A DNA stretch of 59,840 nt from Gammaproteobacteria bacterium. GTDB lineage: Bacteria; Pseudomonadota; Gammaproteobacteria; Thiohalospirales; Thiohalospiraceae. Position numbers and translations under genes: made by a program. Where the stretch lies: assembly GCA_015491735.1 (NCBI GenBank), contig WFVH01000001.1, positions 1-59,840 on the forward strand. Reading direction: 5' to 3'. The first letter of the stretch is position 1; every line of letters begins with the position of its first letter. Positions 13,309-23,234 of the stretch are shown here, in pieces. The notes under the pieces were generated by a model, which ran no database searches, was not told the origin of the DNA, and was given only the letters and a program-made list of their open reading frames with translations.

Positions 13309-14415
13309 TCACAGCCGCACAGGCATTATGACATAGCTGCTTTCAGCCCCTTCCAAAGTAGTGTTAATCAAACAACTGCTGTTCGCATCACCAAGCAACA
13401 TCTTTACCTGTTGATCCGGAACAATCTGCAACACATCGAGCAGATAAGAAACGTTAAACCCGATCTCCTGCTCTTCTCCCCTGTATTCAGCGGGGATCTC
13501 CTCTTCAGCCTCCTCCTGCTCCTGATTGTAGGCGGCTATACGAAGCAGTTCTCTGGACAACCCTAGCCGGACGCTGCGAAGCTTCTCATTAGACAGAATA
13601 GATGTCCTTTTCAGTGCCTGAAAAAACTGAACACGATCAATGACCAGCTCATTCGTGTTATCCACCGGAATGACCCTCTGATATGCCGGGAACTGCCCGT
13701 CGATCAGTTTTGCGGTAAACACCAAAGACGGCAGCATGAACTTGATATGATTGTTCCCAATCCGAACCGATACCGGCTTCTCGGTGTCAACAAGCAGTCG
13801 GGACAGTTCAACAACGGCCTTGCGCGGAATAATCAGTTGTTGCTCCTGCGTAATATTGGCCTGTTCGTGGGGTATTGAACACAGCGCCAAACGATGCCCA
13901 TCGGTGGCGATAGCGCGCAGATGACCGCCGCCGAGTTCGAGGCACACCCCGTTGAGAAAATATCTGACATCCTGCTGGGCCATAGAAAACATCGTGTTAT
14001 CAATAAGTTGTTTCAAACTACGCTGAGAAATGGAAAACTCGGCTGCCGCCGATAACTGATCCAGTTCCGGATACTGTTCGCTGGGCAGTGTAGACAGGGT
14101 AAAACGGCTTCTGCCGCAATGGATGATGGCCCGGTTTTCATCCCCTTTTATCGTTATCTCCGCTTCTGCCGGCAACGATCGGCATATATCAATCATTTTT
14201 CGGGCCGACAGGGTAATCGCCCCCGGTTGACTATTATTGATACTGATATGCGTTATCATTTCTATTTCCAAGTCTGTTCCTGTGATGGACAGCTGCTGTG
14301 AGGAGACGCGCAGCAGAATATTCGACAGGATAGGATTGGCTTGGCGTTTTTCGATGATTCCTCCGATCATCTGTAACGGCCGGACCAGCGCTTCTTGGCG
14401 GATAGTAAATCTCAT
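13309..14415 (-). CDS. dnaN: DNA polymerase III beta subunit (sliding clamp)
   Basis: The ring-shaped processivity clamp, 368 residues, a usual length. The three-fold repeated clamp domain is visible: MRFTIRQEALVRPLQMIGGI at the start, ATDGHRLAL in the middle and the conserved C-terminal YVIMPVRL. Second gene of the dnaA-dnaN-recF-gyrB run. The 222-bp gap before it contains the DnaA boxes, so its transcription may be tied to origin activity. Confidence 0.98.
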   Translation of the reverse strand: MRFTIRQEALVRPLQMIGGIIEKRQANPILSNILLRVSSQQLSITGTDLEIEMITHISINNSQPGAITLSARKMIDICRSLPAEAEITIKGDENRAIIHCGRSRFTLSTLPSEQYPELDQLSAAAEFSISQRSLKQLIDNTMFSMAQQDVRYFLNGVCLELGGGHLRAIATDGHRLALCSIPHEQANITQEQQLIIPRKAVVELSRLLVDTEKPVSVRIGNNHIKFMLPSLVFTAKLIDGQFPAYQRVIPVDNTNELVIDRVQFFQALKRTSILSNEKLRSVRLGLSRELLRIAAYNQEQEEAEEEIPAEYRGEEQEIGFNVSYLLDVLQIVPDQQVKMLLGDANSSCLINTTLEGAESSYVIMPVRL

Positions 14416-14637
14416 GCAGCAATCCTGACTAAATAATAGTTAAGCTTAATAAACAAACTGTAATAATAAGCTACCCGGTTTATTGTGGGTAACCTCCGTT
14501 TTTTGTTTTAAATCAGTTAGTTGTAGTGATATTCCCTGTTGGCAACGAGGGGGGGCAGTGTGCGCAAACGCTGTGGATAATCTGTGGCCTTCCAGGGTTG
14601 ATGTTGATCTGTAAAAGTTATCCACAGAATATCCCGG
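14416..14637. other. Candidate oriC: AT-rich dnaA-dnaN gap with DnaA boxes
   Basis: The 222-bp space between dnaN and dnaA holds two perfect DnaA boxes, TGTGGATAA at 14572-14580 (reverse orientation) and TTATCCACA at 14618-14626, plus a one-mismatch box TGTGGGTAA at 14484-14492. The dnaN-side half (14416-14530) is strongly AT-rich and could be the unwinding element. The dnaA-rpmH gap (15979-16232) is the alternative origin. Box clustering favours this site, but both may contribute. Confidence 0.65.
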
Positions 14638-15978
14638 TTATGTTGTCAATGTTCTCAACAGGTTTTGGTAATCCTCTTCGACCAATGCGTCTGATCTCCG
14701 TAACTCGTTGATCTTGCGGCACGCATGGATAACAGTCGTGTGATCGCGTCCCCCAAAGGCGTCACCAATCTCGGGAAGACTGTGGTTCGACAGCTCTTTG
14801 GCCAGCGTCATGGCAATCTGCCGGGGCCGGGTAATAGAGCGGGTACGGCGTTTGGAGTGCAGGTCGGCAACCCGGATTTTGTAGTAACCAGCCACCGTTT
14901 TCTGGATATTTTCGATGGTTACCTGTTTGGCCTGGAGCGCCAGCAGATCCTTCAGCGCCTCTTTGGCAAGGCCAAGATCGACAGGGTGGCCAACGAATCG
15001 GGCATGTGCAATTACCCGCCGCAACGCACCCTCGAGTTCCCGAACGTTGGAACGGATGCGTTTGGCAATAAAAAAAGCAACCTCGTAGGGGATATCCGCG
15101 CCAAACTGCTCGGCCTTGCTTATCAGTATCGCCACCCTGGTTTCCAGTTCCGGAGGCTCGATAGCGACGGTAAGGCCCCACCCAAAACGGGACTTGAGCC
15201 GCTCCTCCAGACCATCCAGCTCCTTCGGGTAGCGATCGCAGGTGAGGATAATCTGCTGCTGGCCCTCGAAAAGCGCGTTGAATGTGTGGAAAAACTCCTC
15301 CTGAGACCGCTCCTTCCCGGAAAAAAACTGAATGTCATCGATAAGCAGCGCATCCACCGTGCGGTAGATGCGTTTGAATTCGTTTATCCGGTTGTGCTGC
15401 AATGCCTTGATCATCTCGGCAACAAACCCTTCAGAGTGGAGATAGATAACCCTGGAGTCTGGCTTGTGCTCCAGGATAAGATTACCTACCGCGTGCATGA
15501 GATGGGTCTTTCCCAATCCGACACCACCGTATATGAACAGGGGGTTATAGGCGGAGCCGACGTTTTCGGCAACCTGGGCAGCGGCCGCCCTGGCCATCTG
15601 GTTCGATTTGCCGCCAACAAAATTGGCAAAAGTAAAATTTCTGTTAAGGCGACTCTGCCTGAGCGGCGGGAGCTGACCGGCTTGTTCCCTTTTTTCCGCC
15701 GGGCGAATCGCCGTATCTGACGGCTCCCGCTCTCTATGCGCCCCGATTTTTATGGTAACGATGGGGGTCGAGTCCTCTGAAAACTGGTTGAGAAGCGCCT
15801 GGATTTTTTCCAGCAGCTGTTCGTTTACCCAATCCAGAACATATTGGTTGGGGGCGAGTAGTTGCAGAACCCCATTCTCTTCGGCTGCCTGAAGAGGGCG
15901 AATCCAGGTATTGAACTGTTGAGCGCCGAGTTCCGCTTCCAGGTAACATAAGCATTTGTTCCAGATAGGGGTAGACAT
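14638..15978 (-). CDS. dnaA: Chromosomal replication initiator protein DnaA
   Basis: A 446-residue AAA+ initiator. Domain I is the first 80 residues ([20 protein letters not shown]). A short linker with [15 protein letters not shown] follows. The Walker A is [15 protein letters not shown], the Walker B is [12 protein letters not shown], and the DnaA-box-binding helix-turn-helix ends in [16 protein letters not shown]. Divergent from rpmH, with DnaA boxes both downstream (before dnaN) and as weaker matches upstream, consistent with autoregulation. Confidence 0.98.
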   Translation of the reverse strand: MSTPIWNKCLCYLEAELGAQQFNTWIRPLQAAEENGVLQLLAPNQYVLDWVNEQLLEKIQALLNQFSEDSTPIVTIKIGAHREREPSDTAIRPAEKREQAGQLPPLRQSRLNRNFTFANFVGGKSNQMARAAAAQVAENVGSAYNPLFIYGGVGLGKTHLMHAVGNLILEHKPDSRVIYLHSEGFVAEMIKALQHNRINEFKRIYRTVDALLIDDIQFFSGKERSQEEFFHTFNALFEGQQQIILTCDRYPKELDGLEERLKSRFGWGLTVAIEPPELETRVAILISKAEQFGADIPYEVAFFIAKRIRSNVRELEGALRRVIAHARFVGHPVDLGLAKEALKDLLALQAKQVTIENIQKTVAGYYKIRVADLHSKRRTRSITRPRQIAMTLAKELSNHSLPEIGDAFGGRDHTTVIHACRKINELRRSDALVEEDYQNLLRTLTT

Positions 15979-16232
15979 GGATCGCCGCTTTTTGTCTGGG
16001 AAATTAAGGTAATGGAAGAGTATGAATCTAGATTATACCCCTAATGCATCGGTTATCCAGACCTGTCCCACCCAAAAGGCACCAGAGACAATCGGATAAC
16101 TTTGCAACCTTATGTTTTAACGGAAAATATATTGTTCATGGGTATAAGTGGTTGACATCGGGTATAATGAAACGTTACTTTTCCTTGTTTTTTGGTGCGT
16201 CTGCACTTTGGTGAATTTAAACGGAAACTGTC
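15979..16232. other. dnaA-rpmH divergent intergenic region
   Basis: 254 bp without a gene, AT-rich. It holds near-consensus DnaA boxes TTATCCAGA (16053-16061) and a weaker one around 16093. A TATAAT at 16163-16168 is a candidate -10 for rpmH, but the TTGACA at 16152-16157 is only 5 bp away and cannot be its -35. The divergent dnaA promoter must also lie here; I cannot place it. Confidence 0.55.
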
Positions 16233-16367
16233 ATGAAAAGAACATTCCAGCCCAGCAATATAAAGCGAAAACGTAACCATGGTTTTCGTGCCCGGATGAA
16301 AACCCGTAGCGGTAGGAAGATATTGAACGCGCGCCGGGCCAAGGGGCGAAAGCGCCTGTCCGCCTGA
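16233..16367 (+). CDS. rpmH: 50S ribosomal protein L34
   Basis: A 44-residue, very basic protein: starts [18 protein letters not shown] and ends GRKRLSA, the standard L34 sequence and length. It is the first gene of the rightward rpmH-rnpA-yidD-yidC-mnmE run and lies 6 bp before rnpA. Confidence 0.98.
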   Translation: MKRTFQPSNIKRKRNHGFRARMKTRSGRKILNARRAKGRKRLSA

Positions 16368-16373
16368 CGCGTT

Positions 16374-16733
16374 TTGGTTAGCCAAGAGAAGTTTGAGCGC
16401 AGTCTGCGGCTGTTGAGTGCTGCTGAATTCAAACAAGTTTTTTCCAAGGCTCGCAAAAGCATAGATGAAAATTTTACCGTGTTGTTTGCAGAAAACCATC
16501 TGACGCACCCCCGATTGGGGATGGCGATTGCCAAGAAGCAGGTGAAACTGGCCGTTGTGCGCAATCGTGTTAAAAGAGTCATTCGAGAGAGTTTCCGGCG
16601 CCACCAGGTTGTTTTGCCGGCGCTGGATATTGTCGTTTTGGCCCGGCGCGGCATAGCGGACAAGGAGAAGAGCGAGCTTCACCGCTCTTTACGGATGCAC
16701 TGGCGCAGGATTGGCCGGCAATGCGAAAAATAG
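16374..16733 (+). CDS. rnpA: Ribonuclease P protein component
   Basis: Protein cofactor of RNase P, which matures tRNA 5' ends; 119 residues. The conserved RNR signature is seen in VVRNRVKRVIRESFR, preceded by PRLGMAIAKKQVKLA. The start is probably TTG 16374, six bases after rpmH, since no ATG or GTG lies between the rpmH stop and the conserved KFERSLRLLSAAEF. The 3' end overlaps yidD by 13 bp. Confidence 0.96.
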   Translation: MVSQEKFERSLRLLSAAEFKQVFSKARKSIDENFTVLFAENHLTHPRLGMAIAKKQVKLAVVRNRVKRVIRESFRRHQVVLPALDIVVLARRGIADKEKSELHRSLRMHWRRIGRQCEK

Positions 16734-16942
16734 TGGTTCTGTTTATCGATGGTTACCGGTTGGTGATTAGTCCCTGGTTGGGAGACAATTGCCGTTTTTA
16801 CCCCAGTTGCTCTGCCTATGCCCGCACGGCAATAACGCGTTTTGGTGTGTTGAAAGGTGGCTGGATGGCCGTGCGCAGACTGGCGCGTTGCCACCCTTGG
16901 CATGAGGCCGGTATCGACCCCGTTCCGGAGAAAAAGAAGTAG
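16721..16942 (+). CDS. yidD: Membrane protein insertion efficiency factor YidD
   Basis: A 73-residue protein with an amphipathic N-terminus and the family motif DNCRFYPSCSAYARTAI with conserved cysteines, then KGGWMAVRRLARCHPWH. It aids YidC-dependent membrane insertion. The ATG lies inside the 3' end of rnpA and yidC begins 3 bp after its stop, the usual order. Confidence 0.97.
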   Translation: MRKIVVLFIDGYRLVISPWLGDNCRFYPSCSAYARTAITRFGVLKGGWMAVRRLARCHPWHEAGIDPVPEKKK

Positions 16943-16945
16943 CCG

Positions 16946-18613
16946 ATGGAAATGCAAAAAGTAATCCTGTGGGCGGCGTTGGTTTTTGTACTGATGCTGA
17001 TATGGCAGGCCTGGCAACAGGATTATGGTCCCCGGCCTCCTCAGCCGGCAGCGTCAAGCAAGCAGCAAGCGGTGGACGGAGATAAACCCGCTGCGGGGGA
17101 CGAATTGCCGGAGGTTCCCTCTTCAGAAACGCCGGTGGCCCAGGTCCAGGAAGCCCTCGAGTCGGGGCAGAGGATTCGGGTACGCACGGATGTTCTGGAT
17201 CTGGAAATTGACACGTTGGGTGGCGATCTGCGACGTGTCGATCTGCCGGGTTATCCGGTTTCCATCGAGCAACCTGACACTCCGCTGCGGTTGATGGCCG
17301 ATTCCGATGGCCGGCTGTTTGTCTTGCAGAGTGGCTTGTTACCGGCAGACAGTCAGAGCACGGCTGTTGATCATCATGCGTTGTACAGCGCAGAGAAAAG
17401 TGAGTATTTACTTCAAGAAGATCAGGAGGAGCTTCAGGTCCGTCTTGAATGGGGGGGCAGCGAAGGGTTGCAGGTCAGCAAGGTTTTCGTATTTACGCGG
17501 GGCAGTTATGCATTCGACGTCCGGTATGAGGTAACCAACGCTACGGACGGCGAGTGGCGCGGGCATCTGTATCATCAGTTGCAGCGTACCCCCCCGGTGG
17601 AGAGCAAAAATATTTTCATGATGCACACCTATACAGGAGGGGTTATTTCAGGGATCAATCCTGTTACCAACGAGGAGTTGCGTTACGAAAAGATAGGCTT
17701 CGAGGATATGGTGGAGTCACCTGTCAACCGGGATATGCTGGGCGGTTGGGAAGCGATGATTCAACACTATTTTCTGGTGGCGACGATACCGGGACAGGAG
17801 GAAATCAACCATTTCTACAGTAAACGGGTGGCTCAGAATCGTTATGTTCTTGGAATGGTTAGTAAAAACGCACAGGTGGTGCCAGCCGGATCAAGCGGGC
17901 AATTTGGTTTTACGGTGTATGCCGGGCCGAAGCTCAAGGATGAGCTGGAGAGACTGGCTCCGCATCTGGAGTTGACCGTTGACTATGGGTTTTTGACCAT
18001 TCTGGCCAATCCGCTCTTTTGGCTGTTGCAAAAGATACATGCGTTGGTCGGTAACTGGGGTTGGGCCATCATTATCCTGACCATCATCATCAAACTGGCT
18101 TTTTTCCCTCTGTCCGCGGCCAGCTACCGATCCATGGCCAACATGCGTAAACTGACACCGCGGCTGAAAAGCATCAAAGAGCGCTATGCCGATGACAAAG
18201 AGGGTTACCAGCGTGCAATGATGGATCTATACAAGAAGGAGAAGATCAACCCGTTAGGAGGTTGTTTGCCCATCCTGGTCCAGATTCCGGTGTTCATTGC
18301 TCTTTACTGGGTGCTGCTTGAGAGTGTAGAGCTGCGTCAAGCGCCCTGGATTGGCTGGATCAAGGATCTTTCAATAAAGGATCCCTATTACGTGCTGCCC
18401 CTGATCATGGGTGCCAGCATGTTTGCTCAGTATAAACTGAATCCCCAGCCGCCGGATCCATTGCAGGCAAAGATCATGATGTACATGCCGATCGTGTTTA
18501 CGGTGTTCTTCCTCTTTTTTCCGGCCGGACTGGTGCTTTACTGGGTGGTGAACAACGTTCTCTCTATCGCGCAGCAGTGGTACATAACCCATCAGATGGA
18601 GAAAACGGGCTGA
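16946..18613 (+). CDS. yidC: Membrane protein insertase YidC
   Basis: An inner-membrane insertase of 555 residues acting alone or with SecYEG. An N-terminal helix ([18 protein letters not shown]) is followed by a large periplasmic P1 domain with a Pro/Ala/Gln-rich linker. The conserved membrane core starts near residue 350 ([18 protein letters not shown]) and includes [19 protein letters not shown] and [16 protein letters not shown]. The length is normal for Gram-negative YidC. Its end overlaps the likely start of mnmE. Confidence 0.98.
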   Translation: MEMQKVILWAALVFVLMLIWQAWQQDYGPRPPQPAASSKQQAVDGDKPAAGDELPEVPSSETPVAQVQEALESGQRIRVRTDVLDLEIDTLGGDLRRVDLPGYPVSIEQPDTPLRLMADSDGRLFVLQSGLLPADSQSTAVDHHALYSAEKSEYLLQEDQEELQVRLEWGGSEGLQVSKVFVFTRGSYAFDVRYEVTNATDGEWRGHLYHQLQRTPPVESKNIFMMHTYTGGVISGINPVTNEELRYEKIGFEDMVESPVNRDMLGGWEAMIQHYFLVATIPGQEEINHFYSKRVAQNRYVLGMVSKNAQVVPAGSSGQFGFTVYAGPKLKDELERLAPHLELTVDYGFLTILANPLFWLLQKIHALVGNWGWAIIILTIIIKLAFFPLSAASYRSMANMRKLTPRLKSIKERYADDKEGYQRAMMDLYKKEKINPLGGCLPILVQIPVFIALYWVLLESVELRQAPWIGWIKDLSIKDPYYVLPLIMGASMFAQYKLNPQPPDPLQAKIMMYMPIVFTVFFLFFPAGLVLYWVVNNVLSIAQQWYITHQMEKTG

Positions 18614-19974
18614 CGCGCGGACAACCGGGTTACCCCGATACTATCGCCGCGCTGGCGACGCCGCCGGGAATTGGTGGTGTGGGCATTGTCCGGGTGTCCG
18701 GGCCGGCGGTCCGGGAGATCTGTCAGGTGGTGCTTGGTAGACCACTGACTCCCCGGCAGGCCTGTTATCTGCCATTCCTGGATAGTGACGGCAGCGTCAT
18801 GGACAGGGGTATCGCCCTCTATTTTCCCCGGCCGAACTCCTATACCGGGGAGGATGTCCTTGAACTGCAGGGTCATGGCGGACCGGTAATCATGGATCTG
18901 GTATTGCGGCGGGTGCTTGCCGCCGGCGCCCGGCCCGCGCGAGCCGGGGAGTTCTCGGAACGGGCTTTTCTGAATGGCAAACTGGATTTGGCGCAGGCTG
19001 AAGCAGTGGCTGATCTCATTGCCAGCAGTACCGAGAGCGCTGCCCGTTCTGCCCTGCAGTCCTTGCAGGGAGAGTTTTCCAAAAGGATTCATGAGTTGGT
19101 CGATCAGGTTGTTCATCTGCGCACCTATGTTGAGGCGGCTATTGACTTTCCCGAAGAGGAGATCGATTTTCTCGCCGATGAACAGGTAGATAGCAGTTTA
19201 AATGCCCTGAGCGGGCGGTTGCAGCGGCTACTGGAAAATGCCCGTCAGGGTTGTTTGCTACGCGAAGGGATGCAGGTTGTCATTGTAGGCAAGCCAAATG
19301 CCGGAAAGTCCAGCCTGCTCAACGCACTTGCGCGCAAGGAGAGCGCCATCGTTACCGACATCCCTGGTACGACGCGGGATATCCTGCGGGAACAGATCCA
19401 TATTGACGGAATGCCCGTTCATATCGTTGATACCGCCGGTTTGCGTGAAGGGGTCGATCCCGTGGAGAGAGAGGGTATACGCCGCGCCTGGCAGGAGATT
19501 GAAAAGGCAGATCAACTGCTGCTGATGGTCGATGATCGGACTGAAATTGCCGGGCTGCGAGAAGAGATAGGGGGAGTGCTGCCGGAAACCACGCCTGTCA
19601 CAATCATAAGAAATAAAATCGATCTGACAGGCAGTCCGCCGGCAATAAAAAATGGCCGGTTCGGAACGGAGGTCTTTCTTTCCGCAAAGAGCGGGTTGGG
19701 AATTGAACTGTTGCAAGAGCATCTGAAACAGGTGGCAGGTTTTAAAACAGTCAGTGAAGGAACATTCGTGGCCCGGCGCCGCCATCTGGATGCTCTGAAC
19801 AGGGCAGCCCGCTGTTTGGCCAGTGGTCAACATCAACTGAATCACCATCGATCGGGTGAGTTGCTGGCGGAAGATCTGCGCCAGGTTCAGCAAATACTTG
19901 GGGAGATAACCGGGGAGTTTTGCAGTGACGATCTGTTGGGAAAGATCTTCTCTGATTTTTGTATCGGAAAGTAA
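18577..19974 (+). CDS. mnmE: tRNA modification GTPase MnmE
   Basis: With MnmG installs the cmnm5 group on wobble U34 of several tRNAs. The N-terminal folate-binding domain starts [22 protein letters not shown]. The G domain has GKPNAGKSS (G1), DTAG (G3) and NKID (G4), and the C-terminus is the essential CIGK. There is no ATG start in frame. GTG 18577 overlaps yidC by 37 bp and has no clear ribosome site. CTG 18610 has ATGGAG about 10 bases upstream and gives a more typical N-terminus. The usual followers mnmG, rsmG and parAB are absent. Confidence 0.95.
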   Translation: MVHNPSDGENGLTRGQPGYPDTIAALATPPGIGGVGIVRVSGPAVREICQVVLGRPLTPRQACYLPFLDSDGSVMDRGIALYFPRPNSYTGEDVLELQGHGGPVIMDLVLRRVLAAGARPARAGEFSERAFLNGKLDLAQAEAVADLIASSTESAARSALQSLQGEFSKRIHELVDQVVHLRTYVEAAIDFPEEEIDFLADEQVDSSLNALSGRLQRLLENARQGCLLREGMQVVIVGKPNAGKSSLLNALARKESAIVTDIPGTTRDILREQIHIDGMPVHIVDTAGLREGVDPVEREGIRRAWQEIEKADQLLLMVDDRTEIAGLREEIGGVLPETTPVTIIRNKIDLTGSPPAIKNGRFGTEVFLSAKSGLGIELLQEHLKQVAGFKTVSEGTFVARRRHLDALNRAARCLASGQHQLNHHRSGELLAEDLRQVQQILGEITGEFCSDDLLGKIFSDFCIGK

Positions 19975-19992
19975 GTTTCGCCGAGCTGTAAA

Positions 19993-20895
19993 TCAGAAAC
20001 TCAACGCCAGCTCCAACCCGACGCTACGGGCTTTATCTGCGTAGAACTGCCCGTAAGGGAGATGCCCGTCGTAGATGCCCAGCAGCACCCTCAGGTTCCG
20101 CCCTTCAAGTTCCCGATCCCCCAATTCCAGACCGGCCTTGAAACTGGTGTCCACGCTCCAGCCCAATTCCTGGCGGCTGGCCAGATCCAGCCCGCCAATG
20201 AAACGCATCCGTTTGTTCATCAAGTCGGAGCCCCGGAACTCTAGTCCAAAACGCACCATCGGTGGATCAATCCGGGTACTTTCAGCCTGACGAAGAATAT
20301 ACTCTCCCCCCCCATAGAGCCGCCAGCGCCCATACTGCCAGGCCAGTAGCGCCTCCAGAGATTCAAAATTGATATCCATCCATTCCAGTTTTGGCAGGGA
20401 GTTATTGAGTAACAGCTCGTCACCCAGATGAGAGCTCTGATGGTAGATTCGAAAACGGCTGGAAAAGGATCCCCGCCGATGGGTGAGGGTAAAACCAAAG
20501 GTATAATCGGCATTTACCAGATCGTCAGAAGGCTTGTCGAGATTGAACTGCGCAAACAGGGCAGCGGTAAAACTGATTTGCCACCCCTGACCGACTTTTG
20601 ATTCGGAAAACCGATAGAGGCCATAGTGTCCCCCGTAAGCCACCAACGCCACGTTGCTTGCGTCGGGAAACTCTGAATCCATCTTGTACTGGCTAATGAA
20701 TGTTCGCGCCTCCTTGGGCGCCGCAAGCAACGGATAGAACAAGTTACCGGAGGGAAAAATTGCACTGCTCCGGCAGCCGGTATCCTGGTTATCCGCAGCC
20801 GCCTTTCCACTCAGAAAAAACAGCATCAATGGTAAAAAAAGCAGATGTTTGTTACCTCGAAGCGGGCAAGTAGCGGCACGACGACAACGATACAT
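19993..20895 (-). CDS. DUF1207 family outer-membrane protein
   Basis: A 300-residue secreted protein. A signal peptide (hydrophobic core LLFLPLMLFFLSG, cleavage after AAA near residue 34) is followed by the DUF1207 hallmark FPSGNLFYPLLAAPKEARTF. The rest is rich in alternating aromatic/polar strands with Gly-Tyr turns, ending in an aromatic Phe (ALSF), as expected for an outer-membrane beta-barrel. Function unknown. Convergent with mnmE (18-bp gap) and divergent from hsp20. Confidence 0.75.
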   Translation of the reverse strand: MYRCRRAATCPLRGNKHLLFLPLMLFFLSGKAAADNQDTGCRSSAIFPSGNLFYPLLAAPKEARTFISQYKMDSEFPDASNVALVAYGGHYGLYRFSESKVGQGWQISFTAALFAQFNLDKPSDDLVNADYTFGFTLTHRRGSFSSRFRIYHQSSHLGDELLLNNSLPKLEWMDINFESLEALLAWQYGRWRLYGGGEYILRQAESTRIDPPMVRFGLEFRGSDLMNKRMRFIGGLDLASRQELGWSVDTSFKAGLELGDRELEGRNLRVLLGIYDGHLPYGQFYADKARSVGLELALSF

Positions 20896-20912
20896 GGGTC
20901 AGTAATATCTCC

Positions 20913-20941
20913 CTTGATTAGTAACCGGCTTGCCCCCATAT
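20913..20941 (+). promoter_or_regulatory. Heat-shock (sigma-32) promoter for hsp20
   Basis: CTTGATT (20913-20919), 14 bp, then CCCCATAT (20934-20941). The -10 part fits the RpoH consensus CCCCATnT exactly and the -35 part fits CTTGAAA in five of seven positions, with spacing in the allowed range. It lies 50 bp before the ATG of the small heat-shock gene. Confidence 0.8.
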
Positions 20942-20990
20942 ATTGTCATCATGTAGACAAATGTCAATGATAGAGAAGGAGGAACGAGCC

Positions 20991-21506
20991 ATGACAGATA
21001 AACAGACGCAACAGGTGTCAACGCCCGCAAAAGAGGGTTCGATTCAACGGCCCATGCCGAGCCGGGTACTATCACCGTTTGAAGAGATGGAACGGATGAT
21101 AGAAGCATTCGTGCCGCGGGGATGGTTGCGGCGGGGAAGGTGGGAATGGCCGGAATGGAGTGATCTGCCTACGCCTTTCGAAGGCCGGACTCCAAAGGTA
21201 GACGTCATCGAACGTGATGAAGATATTCTGGTAAAAGCGGAGTTGCCCGGTATCGACAAAAACGATATCGACATCTCCGTAACCGATAACACGCTTTCGA
21301 TAAAAGCTTCAGAAAAAAGGGAAGCCGAAAAAGAAGAGGGAGAATTCTATCGGAAAGAGATCGTTGAAGGAGCCTTCTCCCGCTCAATTCTGCTTCCGGC
21401 TGAAGTGGATGGCGACAAGGCCAAGGCGACCTTCAAGGACGGTCTGCTAGAAGTTTCCATTCCAAAAATACGGAAGGCCAAGCGACGTAAAATTGAAGTA
21501 TCGTGA
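20991..21506 (+). CDS. Hsp20/alpha-crystallin small heat-shock protein
   Basis: An ATP-independent holdase of 171 residues. A divergent N-terminal arm with Pro/Trp-rich RGWLRRGRWEWPEWSDLPTP precedes the alpha-crystallin domain (about residues 65-160), which contains VDVIERDEDILVKAELPGI, then FSRSILLPAEVD and ATFKDGLLEVSIPK. The C-terminal IxI-like motif is replaced by a basic RKAKRRKIEVS tail. GAAGGAGG lies just before ATG 20991; an earlier in-frame start at 20943 lacks that and falls too close to the promoter. Confidence 0.95.
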   Translation: MTDKQTQQVSTPAKEGSIQRPMPSRVLSPFEEMERMIEAFVPRGWLRRGRWEWPEWSDLPTPFEGRTPKVDVIERDEDILVKAELPGIDKNDIDISVTDNTLSIKASEKREAEKEEGEFYRKEIVEGAFSRSILLPAEVDGDKAKATFKDGLLEVSIPKIRKAKRRKIEVS

Positions 21507-21524
21507 TTGAGTAGTAGCGGATCA

Positions 21525-21555
21525 GTGGCAGTGGCACATTTCATACCACTGTCAC
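21525..21555 (+). terminator. Stem-loop after hsp20
   Basis: GTGGCAGTGG (21525-21534) pairs with CCACTGTCAC (21546-21555): ten pairs, one of them G-U, around an 11-nt loop. No T-run follows, so it may be an RNA-stabilising or Rho-linked end rather than an intrinsic terminator. Confidence 0.45.
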
Positions 21556-22190
21556 ACAATGGAAAGGCTACGGAGCGGTGATTTGCCGGTTGACCCACCC
21601 GATGGGGCAAAAATCCGCTCTGTTCCTTGAGTTAACAACGATTGTCTGCTCATTGCGCCGTGATCCCGGAATAGAGAGAGGGATGAGATCAACAGCACGG
21701 CCGATCTGGTGTACTCCGTATTTTCCATCGGTTTATGTACCAACGGCACATCAAAAGGAAGTGTTTCAAAACAACACGGCGGCGGGAAAATCCTTTCCAA
21801 ATAGGGTAGAATAACCCGTTTCCCTGGCTGTGTTTTTCATGAAGTCATGCGATGCCGGTCTAAAGAGAGGTTTTTAATGTTAAGGCTTATATACTAAGCC
21901 CTTCCTGTTATTTCGGTAGTCAGGGTTTTCTACGTTGGTAATACTACCCCGGTAACCCGGAGTGCCGGTAGGTTTTCTGACGAAAAACGACTGCCTATGA
22001 GCAACTGATTGAACAGTACTAGTCTAGAAAGCACCCTATGAATTGTGAGTGCAAACCTGACAATCACATTCAGCAGACCTGCAAAGCCATGTGCTTTTTT
22101 GCAGTCGCTATCACTCCGTTTTTTCACAAAAAAGGTTCCATTTTGCGGTCTACTGATGTTGGTTGTCGGATATCTTGAAAGTGACAGTTC
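21556..22190. other. Long intergenic region, no convincing gene
   Basis: 635 bp between the hsp20 hairpin and the AAA ATPase gene. Base composition shifts towards AT to the right. A small hairpin GGCTTA-tatac-TAAGCC lies near 21882-21900. Short open frames on both strands have no recognisable motif or clear ribosome site, so I annotate none. It may be remnant DNA at the edge of an acquired segment. Confidence 0.5.
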
Positions 22191-22943
22191 ATGAATAAGA
22201 TAATGAATACTGGTGCTCCATTTCTTCGTAGAATTACTAGCCTTGAAGATAAGTTCGACAGGTCAAGGTTTCCGTTTAATATCCCGGTGTTTTATGGTGG
22301 AATAGATATTGAGCTGGAAACTCGCGTTACGTTTCTGGTAGGTGAAAATGGAAGTGGGAAGTCGACACTTCTTGAAGCTCTTGCAGAATGTTGTGGATTT
22401 AACCCCGAAGGAGGTAATCGAGATCATTGTCGAGAAAATTTCGAGGAACGATCCGCTTTAGCCAGGGCAACACGGTTATCTTGGTTTCCGAAAACTACGG
22501 AAGGATTCTTTATGAGAGCAGAGAGTTTCTATAATTTTGCCAGTTATATAGAAACAGTTTCAGATCTACGGGCTTATGGTGGAAAGTCACTTCACCAACA
22601 ATCCCATGGAGAGTCTTTTCTTTCTCTGTTCGAAAACAGATTTGAACATGGCCTATACATCATTGATGAGCCCGAAGCAGCACTTTCCCCGCAAAGACAA
22701 TTGACATTCATGCGTATTATCCATAATTTGGAATCGGATGGGCATGCACAATTCATAATTGCAACGCATTCACCCATTTTACTGAGCTATCCGGGTGCCA
22801 AGCTAATCAGCTTTGATGAAAACCATCTTCAGGAAATCGAATATAAAGACACTGAGCATTATCAACTCACCAGAGATTTTTTGAACAATCCCCGGAGATA
22901 TTTTCGATATCTTTTTGCCGATGAAACCGAAGACGATATCTAA
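22191..22943 (+). CDS. AAA family ATPase (COG3910-like)
   Basis: A soluble ABC/SMC-type ATPase of 250 residues. The Walker A is LVGENGSGKSTLLEAL (about residues 49-64). SHGESFLSLF occupies the ABC-signature place, the Walker B is GLYIIDEPEAALSP and the switch His is in IIATHSPILL. It matches the short predicted ATPases of COG3910, whose role is not settled. It stands alone in an AT-rich region with codon use unlike its neighbours, suggesting horizontal gain. There is no adjacent nuclease or TOPRIM partner, so I do not call it a defence system. ATG 22203 is an alternative start. Confidence 0.8.
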   Translation: MNKIMNTGAPFLRRITSLEDKFDRSRFPFNIPVFYGGIDIELETRVTFLVGENGSGKSTLLEALAECCGFNPEGGNRDHCRENFEERSALARATRLSWFPKTTEGFFMRAESFYNFASYIETVSDLRAYGGKSLHQQSHGESFLSLFENRFEHGLYIIDEPEAALSPQRQLTFMRIIHNLESDGHAQFIIATHSPILLSYPGAKLISFDENHLQEIEYKDTEHYQLTRDFLNNPRRYFRYLFADETEDDI

Positions 22944-23234
22944 CCAGTGCATGCAGCTGACCGCCGAAAGCGTCACATCTTTTGAAAAAAGCCGTGCCGC
23001 CTCTGTCAGCATCTTATACAGGCGTTGTGCCGACAGGTATTAATCGATGCATAAACGGTCACAGGCTATTTAATCCAGCGGTGTTTGTCTGAAAATAAAG
23101 GGAATAGATACTATCATTATCAAAAACTCAACCAAGCCTGTCTGAATACAAAGGCAAGATATAAACCAAAAGAGAGAAAACATCATCTTATTCTTTGATT
23201 ACTTATGGAAGGTTAGCATACCCTGGGGGTATTA
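22944..23234. other. AT-rich intergenic region
   Basis: 291 bp without a credible gene. Only the ribosome site of the next gene (CTGGGGG, around 23223-23229) is clear. No terminator with a T-run is seen after the ATPase gene. Confidence 0.45.

Noticed and set aside
16152-16168. TTGACA and TATAAT before rpmH as one sigma-70 promoter
   Set aside because: Only 5 bp lie between the two boxes instead of about 17; at most the TATAAT is used with another -35.
21578-21814. Small 78-residue open frame after hsp20
   Set aside because: No recognisable motif and odd composition; overlaps equally poor frames on the other strand.
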